From: Hyphomicrobiales bacterium
Lineage (GTDB): Bacteria; Pseudomonadota; Alphaproteobacteria; Rhizobiales; Rhizobiaceae
NCBI GenBank assembly: GCA_900473745.1
Contig: UCMW01000017.1
Location: 13,513 to 77,512, forward strand
Direction of reading: 5' to 3'
Length of the DNA: 64,000 nt
The position numbers and the translations under genes were made by a program. The notes beneath the pieces were generated by a model, which was not told the DNA's origin, did not search any database, and saw nothing but the letters and a program-made list of their open reading frames with translations. Each line of letters starts with the position of its first letter. Position 1 is the stretch's first letter. This document shows, piece by piece, positions 35,141-43,715 of the stretch.

Positions 35141-36650
35141 TCTAGGAACGAGCTTCCTCGCGAGCGTGGAGCGCGACCCGGACGCGCTCGCGATCGTCGA
35201 TGGGGAGATACGACTGAGCTATCGCCAATGGTATGACAAGGTTTCGGCACTTGCCGCGGCCCTTCGCGAGACTGGCCTGCAGCGCGGAGACCATGTGCTG
35301 ACCGCCATGCAGAACCGTTGGGAGAACGCGTCGCTGCACTGGGCCTGCCAGTTTCTCGGCCTCGTCGTCACACCGCTCAACTGGCGGGCGAAGGCCGATG
35401 AGATCGATTTCGGCATCGAGGATGCCGATGCAAAGGCCGTGTTCTACGAGGCATCGACGCAAGAGGCCGTGCGCCTGTCGCGGCTGGCGCAGGACTTGCC
35501 ACAATTCTCTGCCGACGCGCTCGCCGATATCATGCAAGGAAAGGCCCCCGATGTGGTGCCTGTCGCCGACGCTGCCGACTGGTCGCTGATGCTCTACACG
35601 TCAGGCACGACCTCGAAGCCGAAGGGCGTGCCACGCCGTCACCGCGCCGAACGCGCTGGCGCTATCGCCCATGTGGCGCAGAACCTCTACCGGCACGGCG
35701 AGTGCACGCTCGGTGTCATGCCGCTCTACCACACGATGGGCGTGCGCTCCCTGATCGCATCCTCGCTGATCGGCGGCACCTTCGTCTGCCTGCCGCGCTT
35801 CGACGTGGCAAAGGCGCTCGACCTGATCGAAGAGGAGAAGATCACCAATCTGTACCTCGTGCCGACACTCTACCACGACCTCGTGCATCACGAGGCGTTC
35901 TCGCCCGAACGCGTCGCCTCCGTCACCAAGCTCGGCTATGCCGGCGCCTCGATGACCGACGGATTGCTGAAGCGGCTGGACCAGACCTTCCGGCCGGAGC
36001 TCTTTGTCAACCACTATGGTTCGTCGGAAATCTACACCTTCACGATCGAGCAGACGGCAGCCGGGAAACCCGGCTCTGCCGGCCGCGCCGGCATCAACCA
36101 GACGATCCGCGTCGTGAAGCTCGGCAGCCGCAATCCGGACGAACGGGCTGAAGTCGGCGAGGAAGGCGAGATCATCGCGCTGATGAAAAGCGACGAGGCC
36201 TTCGAAGGTTACTGGAAGCGGCCCGATGCGGACGCCAAGGCACTTCACGGCGGCTGGTACTTCACCGGCGACACCGGTTTGGTCGACCAGGACGGTGATC
36301 TCTTCGTCACCGGCCGGGCCGACGACATGATCATCACCGGCGGCGAGAACGTATCGCCGGTCGAGGTGGAAAGCTGCCTGTCGCTGCATGAGGGCGTCGC
36401 CGAAGTCGCCGTCGTCGGCCTGCCCGACGAACGCTGGGGCAAGATCGTCGTCGCCTTCGTCAAGCGGCGGGGGGATGTCACGGCCGAGGACCTCGACCGC
36501 CATTGCCGCGATTCCGGTCTCGCCAATTTCCGCCGCCCACGCCGCATCGTCTTCGTCGAAGCGATCCCGAAATCACCCGTCGGCAAGCTGCTACGCCGCC
36601 TTCTGGTGGCCGGCGAATACACCGCGGAACGCATTCCCGAACACCAGTGA
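35133..36650 (+). CDS. hmfD: Acyl-CoA synthetase, probable 2-furoate-CoA ligase
   Basis: This 505-residue ANL-superfamily enzyme has the P-loop-like motif LMLYTSGTTSKPKG, acceptor region NHYGSSEIYTFTIEQ, hinge motif GWYFTGDTGLVDQDGDLFVTGRADDMIITGGENVSP, and catalytic Lys near the end (PKSPVGKLLRRLL). It adenylates a carboxylate and joins it to CoA. Position directly after the molybdenum hydroxylase genes and before an enoyl-CoA-hydratase-like gene matches HmfD, which makes 2-furoyl-CoA. Activity on benzoate or another cyclic acid is the alternative. Confidence 0.82.
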   Translation: MLDLGTSFLASVERDPDALAIVDGEIRLSYRQWYDKVSALAAALRETGLQRGDHVLTAMQNRWENASLHWACQFLGLVVTPLNWRAKADEIDFGIEDADAKAVFYEASTQEAVRLSRLAQDLPQFSADALADIMQGKAPDVVPVADAADWSLMLYTSGTTSKPKGVPRRHRAERAGAIAHVAQNLYRHGECTLGVMPLYHTMGVRSLIASSLIGGTFVCLPRFDVAKALDLIEEEKITNLYLVPTLYHDLVHHEAFSPERVASVTKLGYAGASMTDGLLKRLDQTFRPELFVNHYGSSEIYTFTIEQTAAGKPGSAGRAGINQTIRVVKLGSRNPDERAEVGEEGEIIALMKSDEAFEGYWKRPDADAKALHGGWYFTGDTGLVDQDGDLFVTGRADDMIITGGENVSPVEVESCLSLHEGVAEVAVVGLPDERWGKIVVAFVKRRGDVTAEDLDRHCRDSGLANFRRPRRIVFVEAIPKSPVGKLLRRLLVAGEYTAERIPEHQ

Positions 36651-36688
36651 GCGGCCAGAACGCCACAAGACCCATGAAAGGACATTCC

Positions 36689-37495
36689 ATGCCCGAACAC
36701 GTCACATTCCAGGACCCGCGTCTCGCCGAACTCGACGGCTTCACCGTCACGATCGACACGGAACGCCAGCGCGCCGACATCACGCTCGACCGTCCGCCCT
36801 ACAATGTCGTCTCCATGCTGGCACGCGACCAGTTGCGCCTCGTCTTCGAGGCCCTCGACGAGGACGATCGCGTGCGCATTATCGTCGTTGCCGGCAAGGG
36901 CGAGCACTTCTCGTCGGGCGGGAACATCAAGGGCTTTCTCGAGGCGAGCCCGGAGCATGTCTCGCACCTCGCCTGGAACATCGCGGCACCCACGCGCTGC
37001 TCCAAGCCGGTCATCGCCGCCAATCGCGGCTTTTGCTTCGGCGTCGGCTTCGAACTGTCGCTTGCGTGCGACTTCCGCATCGCGACAGAAACCACGCGCT
37101 ACGCCCTGCCCGAACAGAAGCTCGGCCAGATCCCGGGCTCCGGCGGCTCGGCGCGCCTCCAGAAAATGGTCGGCGTCACCCGCACCAAGAACATCGTGAT
37201 GCGATCGAAGCGGGTTACCGGCCAGGAAGCCTATGACTGGGGCATCGCCTCAGAAATCGTTGCGGATGCCGATCTGGAAAAGGCCGTCGATGCGCTGGTC
37301 GAGGAGTTGATCGGCTTCTCGCCGCTGGCCCAGCGGACGGCGAAAAAGCTCCTGAACGATACCGACGACGCCTCGCTTTCAACGGCCATCGAACTCGAAG
37401 GCCATTGCTACAGCCGGCTTCGCACATCCGAGGATTTCCGCGAAGGCGTGCTCGCCTTCCACGAAAAGCGCGCGCCGGCCTTCGTCGGACGCTGA
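36689..37495 (+). CDS. hmfE: Enoyl-CoA hydratase family protein, probable 2-oxoglutaroyl-CoA hydrolase
   Basis: ATG 36689 (RBS AAAGGAC) gives 268 residues; a start at 36674 is possible. It is a crotonase-fold protein: ITLDRPPYNVVSM, oxyanion hole GEHFSSGGNIKGF, GFCFGVGFELSLACDFRIA, and GQIPGSGGSARL. The paired catalytic glutamates of true hydratases are not both obvious, in line with a hydrolase or other crotonase reaction. In the hmf pathway HmfE hydrolyses 2-oxoglutaroyl-CoA, delivering 2-oxoglutarate to the TCA cycle. It lies 38 bp after hmfD. Confidence 0.8.
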   Translation: MPEHVTFQDPRLAELDGFTVTIDTERQRADITLDRPPYNVVSMLARDQLRLVFEALDEDDRVRIIVVAGKGEHFSSGGNIKGFLEASPEHVSHLAWNIAAPTRCSKPVIAANRGFCFGVGFELSLACDFRIATETTRYALPEQKLGQIPGSGGSARLQKMVGVTRTKNIVMRSKRVTGQEAYDWGIASEIVADADLEKAVDALVEELIGFSPLAQRTAKKLLNDTDDASLSTAIELEGHCYSRLRTSEDFREGVLAFHEKRAPAFVGR

Positions 37496-37573
37496 ACCAC
37501 AGGCCGGGCAGGAACCCGGCTTCATTTTCCAGGAGGAGGAAGCGGCCTCGTATCCGCTTCGGGAGGATTGAGA

Positions 37574-38836
37574 ATGGACACCACACAGCAGACGATACAG
37601 GAAAAACGCCTTGTCGAACGGGGACCTGGCATAGCATCGGGTCTACGCGACCTGCCGAAACATCTCGGCATCAAGACGATGAGTGCCGGACTTGTCGCGG
37701 CCATCTTCGGCTGCTCCGGCCCTGCCCTCATCGTCATCGGCGCAGCCGAGGCAGGCCAATTGACCAACGGCCAGACCGTCGCCTGGCTATTTGCGATCTA
37801 CGTGCTCGGCGGGATCATCAGCCTGCTGCTCGCGCTCCACTACAAGCAGCCGGTCAACGGCGCCTACTCTATCCCGGGTGCAGCCCTCGTTGCCGGCTCG
37901 CTTGCGACCATTCCCTTCAACGAAGCCGTCGGCGCATTTATCCTGGCGGGCCTGCTGGTGCTATTGCTCGGGGTTACCGGGCTCATCGGCAAGGTGATGC
38001 GCTGGCTGCCGATGCCGATCGTCATGGCGATGATCGCCGGTGCATTGATCCGCTTTGCGACAGGCGCCGTCAATGCACTCGGCACGGCACCGCTTATCGC
38101 GGGAGCCGCGATCCTCGCCTTCTTCGTCTCGATGCGGCTGACCAAGACCATCCCGCCAGTGCTGGCCGCTCTCGTCGCCGGCCTGATCGCGGCTTTCGCG
38201 ACGGGAGCGGTTGGGGGCGGAGCGGCCAACATCGCCTTCGCAGCACCGGAATTCACGATGCCGGTGTTTTCCATCGATGCCTTCTTCGCAATCGCCATCC
38301 CGCTCGCCCTTCTCGTGATCGGCGCCGAGAACGCGCAGGCGACCGGGGTGCTGATGGCGGAAGGCTACAAGCCGCCGGTCAACGCGATGACGATCATTTC
38401 CGGCATCGGCGGCGTTGCGGCCGGCATCCTCGGCGGCCACAATGCCAATATCGCAGGTCCGATGACGGCGATTTGTTCGTCCGAACAGGCCGGTGAAAAC
38501 AAGGAAGGGCGCTATGCCGCGACGGTCGTCAACGGCCTGCTCTTCGCCGCCTTCGGTCTGATCGCGGGTGCTGCCGTTCCGATCGTGCTCAGCCTGCCGT
38601 CCGCCCTCATCGGCACGGTCGCCGGCCTCGCCATGATCGGCGTGCTCCTGTCGGCCTTCCAGAACGCCTTCGGCAAGTCGCTCGGCAATCAGACGGGCGC
38701 CTTCGTCGCCCTTGCGGTCGCCATGTCGAATGTCACGCTCCTCGGCATCAGCGCACCCTTCTGGGCCCTGGTCGCCGGCGTGATCGTCTCGGCCCTGGTC
38801 GAGGCGGGAAACTTCGGAGAGAAACAGCCCGCGTGA
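37574..38836 (+). CDS. BenE-family (benzoate:H+ symporter-like) transporter, probable furoate uptake
   Basis: ATG 37574 with RBS GGGAGGATTGAGA gives 420 residues and about twelve hydrophobic helices. BenE features are visible: MSAGLVAAIFGCSGPALIVIGAAEAGQL, YKQPVNGAYSIPGAALV, and GGHNANIAGPMTAICSSEQAG. BenE proteins take up benzoate-type carboxylates with protons. As the last gene of the hmf-like operon it is the natural candidate for 2-furoate import, a role I infer from context. No terminator with a T-run follows, but inverted repeats are present at 38952-38988. Confidence 0.88.
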   Translation: MDTTQQTIQEKRLVERGPGIASGLRDLPKHLGIKTMSAGLVAAIFGCSGPALIVIGAAEAGQLTNGQTVAWLFAIYVLGGIISLLLALHYKQPVNGAYSIPGAALVAGSLATIPFNEAVGAFILAGLLVLLLGVTGLIGKVMRWLPMPIVMAMIAGALIRFATGAVNALGTAPLIAGAAILAFFVSMRLTKTIPPVLAALVAGLIAAFATGAVGGGAANIAFAAPEFTMPVFSIDAFFAIAIPLALLVIGAENAQATGVLMAEGYKPPVNAMTIISGIGGVAAGILGGHNANIAGPMTAICSSEQAGENKEGRYAATVVNGLLFAAFGLIAGAAVPIVLSLPSALIGTVAGLAMIGVLLSAFQNAFGKSLGNQTGAFVALAVAMSNVTLLGISAPFWALVAGVIVSALVEAGNFGEKQPA

Positions 38837-38951
38837 TTGCAGGTCACCGTTAGCGGACACAAGCGTCGAAGGTGCCCCCATTACGGACCCATATGAGTGG
38901 GGGCGTCATCGAGTACATCAAGCTAGGAACTGCCTAGGAACTGCAAGTCTG

Positions 38952-38988
38952 ATGTCGGAGAGCGGATATGAATGCCGCTCTCTGACAT
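38952..38988. terminator. 14-bp stem hairpin downstream of the BenE gene
   Basis: ATGTCGGAGAGCGG (38952-38965) pairs with CCGCTCTCTGACAT (38975-38988) with a single G-T position, which is a G-U wobble in RNA. The loop is 9 nt. It lies ~115 bp past the BenE stop. No T-run follows on the plus strand. Confidence 0.5.
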
Positions 38989-39323
38989 GCTGACGTCAGC
39001 CCAAAGCCAAAACACAAAGGTGAAATCCACGGTCGCTCGCGGCAGAGAATATAAGGAAATCAGAGGAATTTCTCCTACGTAATTGAAATAATTAGATAAT
39101 CACAGCTCTCCAGGCAGGCCGCAATAGGTCGGTTTTCCGCTGAAATTCAGCGGCTGTTTCTCACAGCGAAAAGCGACGTCTCCTCGATAACTTGAGCAAT
39201 CATGGCTGCTGTTCGTCAGGCCATCTGTCGTGCTTAGGACAGGTGCCCTACCCAACTCGGCTGCGCCCGGGGGAAACAAGAGCCTTTTTCGACCGTCGAC
39301 TCAACGGAAGACAGCAGACGTAG

Positions 39324-39334
39324 TTGTCTGACCA
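39324..39334. promoter_or_regulatory. GntR/UTRA operator-like site 1
   Basis: TTGTCTGACCA matches the palindrome TTGTCTGACAA found before the GntR gene at 10 of 11 bases. It lies exactly 121 bp upstream of site 2. Confidence 0.5.
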
Positions 39335-39444
39335 ACCCCACCTATTTACGGCCATAACGAAACCAGATGACTGGATCAGCTTTTTTCATATGACCTTGAC
39401 CCCCTGAAACATTGACAGTTTCGTCTTCATGGCCTCAACTGAAA

Positions 39445-39455
39445 TTGTCAGACAT
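39445..39455. promoter_or_regulatory. GntR/UTRA operator-like site 2
   Basis: TTGTCAGACAT matches TTGTCAGACAA, the reverse complement of the 43534 site, at 10 of 11 bases. It is ~50 bp upstream of the binding-protein start codon. Confidence 0.55.
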
Positions 39456-39501
39456 CTTACATATATGGGAACAGCGTCTGTCCGTTTACAGGAGGAATGT
39501 C

Positions 39502-40329
39502 ATGAAGAAGTTCATCACGGGCTTGGCCCTCGGGGCCGCCGCTCTCGCGATGGCGACCGCAGCACATGCGGGCGCAACGCTCGACCGCGTCATGGAGAAG
39601 AAGGCGATGGTCGTTGCGACCAACAGTGGCTGGCCACCGCAGAGCTATCTCGACGACAGCAACGAGATGGTGGGATTCGATATCGACGTGTCGAAGGAGA
39701 TTGCCAAGCGCCTCGGTGTCGAGGTGAGCTTCGAAACGCCGGACTGGGCGACTTTGACCGGCGGCCGCTGGCAGGGGCGCTATGATCTCGGCGTGGGTTC
39801 CGTGACCCCAACGAAGGCCCGCGCGCAGGTCATCGACTTTGTCGGCATCTACTATTTCAGCCCGTACGTCTACGTTCTGCACAAAGACAGCACCGCCCAG
39901 TCGGTCGACGATCTGAAGGGCAAGATCATTGGCGTCGAGACCGCCACGACGTCCGAGGACTTCATCAATCGCAGGCTCGAAATCGATGCACCCGGCCTGC
40001 CCCCGGTCGAATACAAGCTGGAGCCCGGCGAGGTGCGCACGTTTGCCGATTCCATGCTGCCGTTTGACGACTTGCGCCTCGGTCCCGGCGTTCGGCTCGA
40101 TGCCGTGATTGCGCCCGAACAGACCGCGCTCAATGCCATCAAGAACGGTTATCCGCTGCGCATACTGGAAGGTGACTATGCCTTCCGCGAGCCTCTCGTC
40201 GTCATCGCCGAGAAGGTCGATCCGGAATGGACCGCAAAGGTTGGTGGCATCATCGAGGAGATGAAGAAAGACGGCACTTTGTCCTCGCTTACCACCAAGT
40301 GGTACGGCAAGGATTATAGCGCCAACTGA
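39502..40329 (+). CDS. Polar-amino-acid-type ABC periplasmic binding protein
   Basis: ATG 39502 with RBS AGGAGGAATGTC gives 275 residues; in-frame starts upstream overlap the operator and are rejected. The signal peptide is MKKFITGLALGAAALAMATAAHA. The SBP_bac_3 fold follows: VVATNSGWPPQSYLDDSNEMVGFDIDVSKEIAKRLG, GVGSVTPTKARAQVIDF, and LKGKIIGVETATTSEDF. This family binds amino acids and opine-like compounds. With the downstream oxidoreductase and permease it forms one operon, probably importing a glycated amino acid or amine given the deglycase operon that shares its operator motif. Confidence 0.9.
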   Translation: MKKFITGLALGAAALAMATAAHAGATLDRVMEKKAMVVATNSGWPPQSYLDDSNEMVGFDIDVSKEIAKRLGVEVSFETPDWATLTGGRWQGRYDLGVGSVTPTKARAQVIDFVGIYYFSPYVYVLHKDSTAQSVDDLKGKIIGVETATTSEDFINRRLEIDAPGLPPVEYKLEPGEVRTFADSMLPFDDLRLGPGVRLDAVIAPEQTALNAIKNGYPLRILEGDYAFREPLVVIAEKVDPEWTAKVGGIIEEMKKDGTLSSLTTKWYGKDYSAN

Positions 40330-40357
40330 CCCGACGGGCGTGGAGAGGCAACTCTCC

Positions 40358-41662
40358 ATGCCCCAAAACGCCCGGTGCCCCATGAACTATCCCGACACCT
40401 ATTATTCCCGCACGCTCACCGAACGAAAGGAGCGTCCAGCGCTCTCAGGCAGCGTCGATTGCGATACGGTCGTGATTGGCGGTGGCCTTGCCGGTCTCAC
40501 CACCGCCCTTCAACTGGCCCGCGCTGGACAGAAGGTTGTCGTGCTGGAGGCGAAGTCCGTCGGCTTCGGCGCATCCGGTCGCAACGGCGGCTTCGTCAGT
40601 GCTGGTTACGCGACAGGTGTCGAGCAGATTGCACGGATGAGCAGCGCCGAGACCGCACGCCAGCTCTATCTGATGTCGATCGAAGGCGTCGACTTTGTCC
40701 GAGACACCATTGCGCGGCTTGGCATTTCAGGGGCCGATCCGGTGGATGGCGTGACCAGCGTCATGCGTTACGACGACGGAGCCGGCATGCGAAGCCATGC
40801 CAGCGAGGTCCACCGGATGTACGGCCAACAGCTTGAATATCTCGATATGATGAGGGTTCGTCAGAACCTCAAGTCGGCCCGCTACTTCCATGGCCTGCGC
40901 GACCGCAAGGCGTTTCACATCCATCCGCTGAACTACCTGCGTGGCATTGCAGATGAAATCGAGCGGCTTGGAGGGGTGATCTGTGAGGATTCCCCCGCAG
41001 TCTCCACAGATCTTGCCCCTTACCGAAAACAGGTGCGGACCAGCACGGGCGCAGTCGTGGCGCGAACCGTGGTCTTCGCCACCGGTGGATATACCGGTCG
41101 GCTGAACCCGCGCCTCAAGCGCGCCATGCTGCCGATCGCGACTTACGTCATGGTCAGCGAGGAGCAACCGCAACTCATTGCGTCGGCGATTGCGACACGT
41201 GACGGCATTGGCGACAACCGTCGGGCCGGTGACTATTACCGCCTGGTCGACGGCGGCAGACGCCTTCTCTGGGGCGGACGCATCACGACCCGCGCGGCTT
41301 CCACCGCCGGCCTCGTCCAGGAACTCCGCCGCGAGATGACCAATACCTATCCGCAATTACGTGACTTGAAGACGGAACTCGCCTGGTCCGGTCTGATGGC
41401 CTATGCGCGCCACCTGATGCCACAGATCGGCGAGATGCAGCCGGGCGTGTGGCATTGCACGGCCTTTGGCGGTCACGGTCTCAACACTACGGCAATCGGC
41501 GGCAAGGTGGTGGCAGAAGCGATCCTCGGACAGAGCAATCGGCACCACCTGTTCACGCCTTTCGGACTGGACTGGGCCGGCGGCGTGGCTGGGCTCGCCG
41601 TCGCACAACTCACCTACTGGAAGCTCCAGGCGCAGGATTGGTGGCGCGAACGAGCGGCCTGA
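40358..41662 (+). CDS. FAD-dependent amine/amino-acid oxidoreductase (DAO family, PuuB-like)
   Basis: ATG 40358 follows GGAGAGG and gives 434 residues; ATG 40382 (MNYPDTYYSRTL) is also plausible and fits homologue length. The dinucleotide motif is TVVIGGGLAGLTTALQLARAGQKVVVLEA. The DAO-family SVGFGASGRNGGFVSAGYATG follows, and the C-terminal FGGHGLNTTAIGGK closes the FAD site. Relatives include gamma-glutamylputrescine oxidase and fructosyl-amino-acid (Amadori) oxidases. Placement between an amino-acid-type binding protein and permease suggests it acts on the imported compound or on the amine freed by the deglycase. Confidence 0.87.
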   Translation: MPQNARCPMNYPDTYYSRTLTERKERPALSGSVDCDTVVIGGGLAGLTTALQLARAGQKVVVLEAKSVGFGASGRNGGFVSAGYATGVEQIARMSSAETARQLYLMSIEGVDFVRDTIARLGISGADPVDGVTSVMRYDDGAGMRSHASEVHRMYGQQLEYLDMMRVRQNLKSARYFHGLRDRKAFHIHPLNYLRGIADEIERLGGVICEDSPAVSTDLAPYRKQVRTSTGAVVARTVVFATGGYTGRLNPRLKRAMLPIATYVMVSEEQPQLIASAIATRDGIGDNRRAGDYYRLVDGGRRLLWGGRITTRAASTAGLVQELRREMTNTYPQLRDLKTELAWSGLMAYARHLMPQIGEMQPGVWHCTAFGGHGLNTTAIGGKVVAEAILGQSNRHHLFTPFGLDWAGGVAGLAVAQLTYWKLQAQDWWRERAA

Positions 41663-41676
41663 AAGGACTTAATGCA

Positions 41677-42648
41677 ATGATCGGTCGTCTCATACTCGCG
41701 CATCCCGAAGCATCACGACGGATCGGTGGCGCGCTGCTCCTCACACTGGTGGCGGCAGCGCTCTACAGCCTGGGCATCAGTTCCGCCTGGATCGGCAAGC
41801 TTGTGCCCGCATCAGGGGGCTTTCTTGCCGACAACCCATCTACCGGAACAGCGCTTTCTGCGGCGGTGGTCGCCGTTGTCATCGCCATCAACTGGAAGCT
41901 TCTTCATCTGCTGAAGAGGAAGCACCAGGTCGTTGCCGTGTGGCTGGAGCTGTTTGCCCTGCTGATGGTGTTCTTCCATTCCTTCGACCTGTCGTTTGCA
42001 TTCATCGCCAAGAAGATCGGCTTCCTGATTATACAGGGCGTGACCACGACGCTCTTCATATCAGCAATCTCGATCATCATCGCGACTGCAATAGCGCTTG
42101 CAGGGGCTATCGCAAAGCTTTCGCGCAACGGCGTGATCTATGGTCTAGCGACCTTCTACACATCGCTCTTCCGGGGCCTGCCCCTGCTCATGCAGATCTA
42201 CATCATCTATCTGGGCCTGCCTCAGGTGGGCTACGTTATCGGCGCCATCCCTGCCGGAATTCTTGCGCTCTCCCTCTGCTACGGCGCCTATATGACAGAG
42301 ATCTTCCGAGCGGGCATCGAGAGCATCTCCCGGGGTCAGTCGGAGGGCGCCACCGCACTCGGTCTATCGCCGAGCCAGACCATGGGTCTCGTCATCCTGC
42401 CCCAGGCCATGCGCGTCATCATTCCACCGACCGGTAACCAGTTCATTGCAATGCTGAAGGACTCATCCCTCGTGTCGGTCGTTGGCGTCTGGGAGATAAT
42501 GTATCTCGCACGCACCCAAGGGCAGACGGAGTTCCGTCACATCGAGATGCTCATCACCGCCTCGATGATCTACTGGGTCCTGTCTATTGGCCTTGAATTC
42601 CTGCAATCCCGGATCGAGGAACGCTTCGGGCGGTTCAATGTCCGTTGA
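41677..42648 (+). CDS. Amino-acid ABC importer permease (HisM/GlnP type)
   Basis: ATG 41677 gives 323 residues. The first ~110 residues add two or three spans not found in short HisM proteins. The core follows: GVTTTLFISAISIIIATAIALAG, FRGLPLLMQIYIIYLGLP, the EAA-type loop IFRAGIESISRGQSEGATALGLSPSQTMGLVILPQA, and LKDSSLVSVVGVWEI. The loop contacts an ATPase, but no ABC ATPase gene lies in this operon or nearby, so an ATPase must come from elsewhere in the genome. Confidence 0.92.
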   Translation: MIGRLILAHPEASRRIGGALLLTLVAAALYSLGISSAWIGKLVPASGGFLADNPSTGTALSAAVVAVVIAINWKLLHLLKRKHQVVAVWLELFALLMVFFHSFDLSFAFIAKKIGFLIIQGVTTTLFISAISIIIATAIALAGAIAKLSRNGVIYGLATFYTSLFRGLPLLMQIYIIYLGLPQVGYVIGAIPAGILALSLCYGAYMTEIFRAGIESISRGQSEGATALGLSPSQTMGLVILPQAMRVIIPPTGNQFIAMLKDSSLVSVVGVWEIMYLARTQGQTEFRHIEMLITASMIYWVLSIGLEFLQSRIEERFGRFNVR

Positions 42649-42771
42649 CGACAGAGTGACCTGCGCCGCCACCTCAGATATGAGCAGGAGGTGCGACGTT
42701 CTTCAGACCCTGGCGACGTTCGCGCCGGCCAGTTTCCCGGCCAGTTGCTGCACTGAGCAGCACCTGGTCTT

Positions 42772-43503
42772 TCACTTCCTCACGAGGCTGAAGGTGAAAT
42801 GGCTGCCTCTGTGGTAATCCAATGCATAATTCACCGGCTTGCCCGCGGCGTCGAAGCAGGTTTCCGCAATCAGCAGAGCCGGGCCGAAATCGCGCAGATC
42901 GTGGCGCTCGATAACGTCGTCAGGTAGCATGATAGACGAGACCGTAGCGGCAGACATGCGCGGCCGATGCCGGTACTGCTCGAGGAGGTTCAGCAATGAA
43001 CCGCTCCAGTCTATGTCGTAGAGCTTGGTCGGTATGATGGCGCGCGGCACGTAATCGATACAGTAGAGGATCGGCTGCTCGTCATGCAGTCTCAGCCGCT
43101 CGATGCGGATTACCCGAGCCTTAGCCTCAAGGCAAAGCTTCTCCAATACTGTCGGCGGCGGGTCCTCCTCGCTGATCGACAGCACCTTGTTCACAGGTTT
43201 GTACCCGTAGTGCTTCGTCATATCGGTGACGCTTTCGAAGACGGTAATCGGTCTGTCCACCTGCACGGCCGACATTGCCGAGATGAACCGCCCCCGGCCA
43301 TGCTCTACATAGATGATATCATCCTGCTCCAGCAGCTTGAGCGCTTCCCGCAAAGCTGGACGAGAAATGTGAAACCGCTTCGTCAATTGTGCTTCGGTCG
43401 GAAGCTTGTCGCCGGGCTTCAGCCCTTCGGCACGAATGAGTTCCGCAACCCGGTCCCGGAGCTGGATCGCCAGTGTTCTGGAATCACGGATCGGTTCGTC
43501 CAC
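42772..43503 (-). CDS. GntR/HutC-type regulator with UTRA domain (FrlR-like)
   Basis: It uses a GTG start at 43503 and has 243 residues. The winged helix is RDSRTLAIQLRDRVAELIRAEGLKPGDKLPTEAQLTKRFHISRPALREALKLLEQDDIIYVEHGRGRFI. The UTRA effector domain follows from ~80 (VTDMTKHYGYKPVNKVLSISEEDPP, RLRLHDEQPILYCIDYVP). UTRA regulators respond to sugar phosphates or related ligands. FrlR and FraR of Amadori-compound operons are members. It is divergent from the deglycase/kinase operon, and the palindrome TTGTCTGACAA lies 31 bp upstream of its own start, so autoregulation and joint control of both flanking operons are inferred. Confidence 0.88.
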   Translation of the reverse strand: MDEPIRDSRTLAIQLRDRVAELIRAEGLKPGDKLPTEAQLTKRFHISRPALREALKLLEQDDIIYVEHGRGRFISAMSAVQVDRPITVFESVTDMTKHYGYKPVNKVLSISEEDPPPTVLEKLCLEAKARVIRIERLRLHDEQPILYCIDYVPRAIIPTKLYDIDWSGSLLNLLEQYRHRPRMSAATVSSIMLPDDVIERHDLRDFGPALLIAETCFDAAGKPVNYALDYHRGSHFTFSLVRK

Positions 43504-43533
43504 GGTAACCTCACTCTTTGCCTTCCCTCGTTC

Positions 43534-43544
43534 TTGTCTGACAA
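43534..43544. promoter_or_regulatory. GntR/UTRA operator-like site 3 (perfect palindrome)
   Basis: TTGTCTGACAA is a perfect palindrome around a central T, extended to a near-palindrome TCTTGTCTGACAAAGA. It lies just upstream of the regulator start and 121 bp from site 4. Confidence 0.65.
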
Positions 43545-43654
43545 AGATTGGAAGGTCAAGCGGCCGCCGATACCGTCACAAATGCTACCACAGCGCAAAA
43601 ATGTGCCAGATCCGCTGCCCTGCCCGACTTGACGACAAATGGCAAAGATGTCAG

Positions 43655-43665
43655 TTGTCTTACAA
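43655..43665. promoter_or_regulatory. GntR/UTRA operator-like site 4
   Basis: TTGTCTTACAA differs from site 3 at one base and sits ~50 bp upstream of the deglycase ATG, the same relative place as site 2 before the importer operon. Confidence 0.6.
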
Positions 43666-43715
43666 CATTTCAGGTTGCCAGACCTTAAGCGCGTCCATCT
43701 ACTGGAGAACCGACC

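Larger units (their letters stand above)
38837..39501. other. 665-bp intergenic region between hmf-like and amino-acid importer operons
   Basis: No gene is supported. It holds GCCCCCA/TGGGGGC paired arms near 38877-38908, the hairpin at 38952-38988, a perfect 12-bp palindrome GCTGACGTCAGC (38989-39000), and two TTGTCTGAC-like sites (39324, 39445) before the next operon. The first ~100 bp could be a mobile-element remnant, but I could not identify one. Confidence 0.6.

Noticed and set aside
38860..38910. CCCCCAT...GTGGGGG arms downstream of the BenE gene, reminiscent of an insertion-sequence end
   Set aside because: No transposase fragment, no second end and no target duplication could be found.
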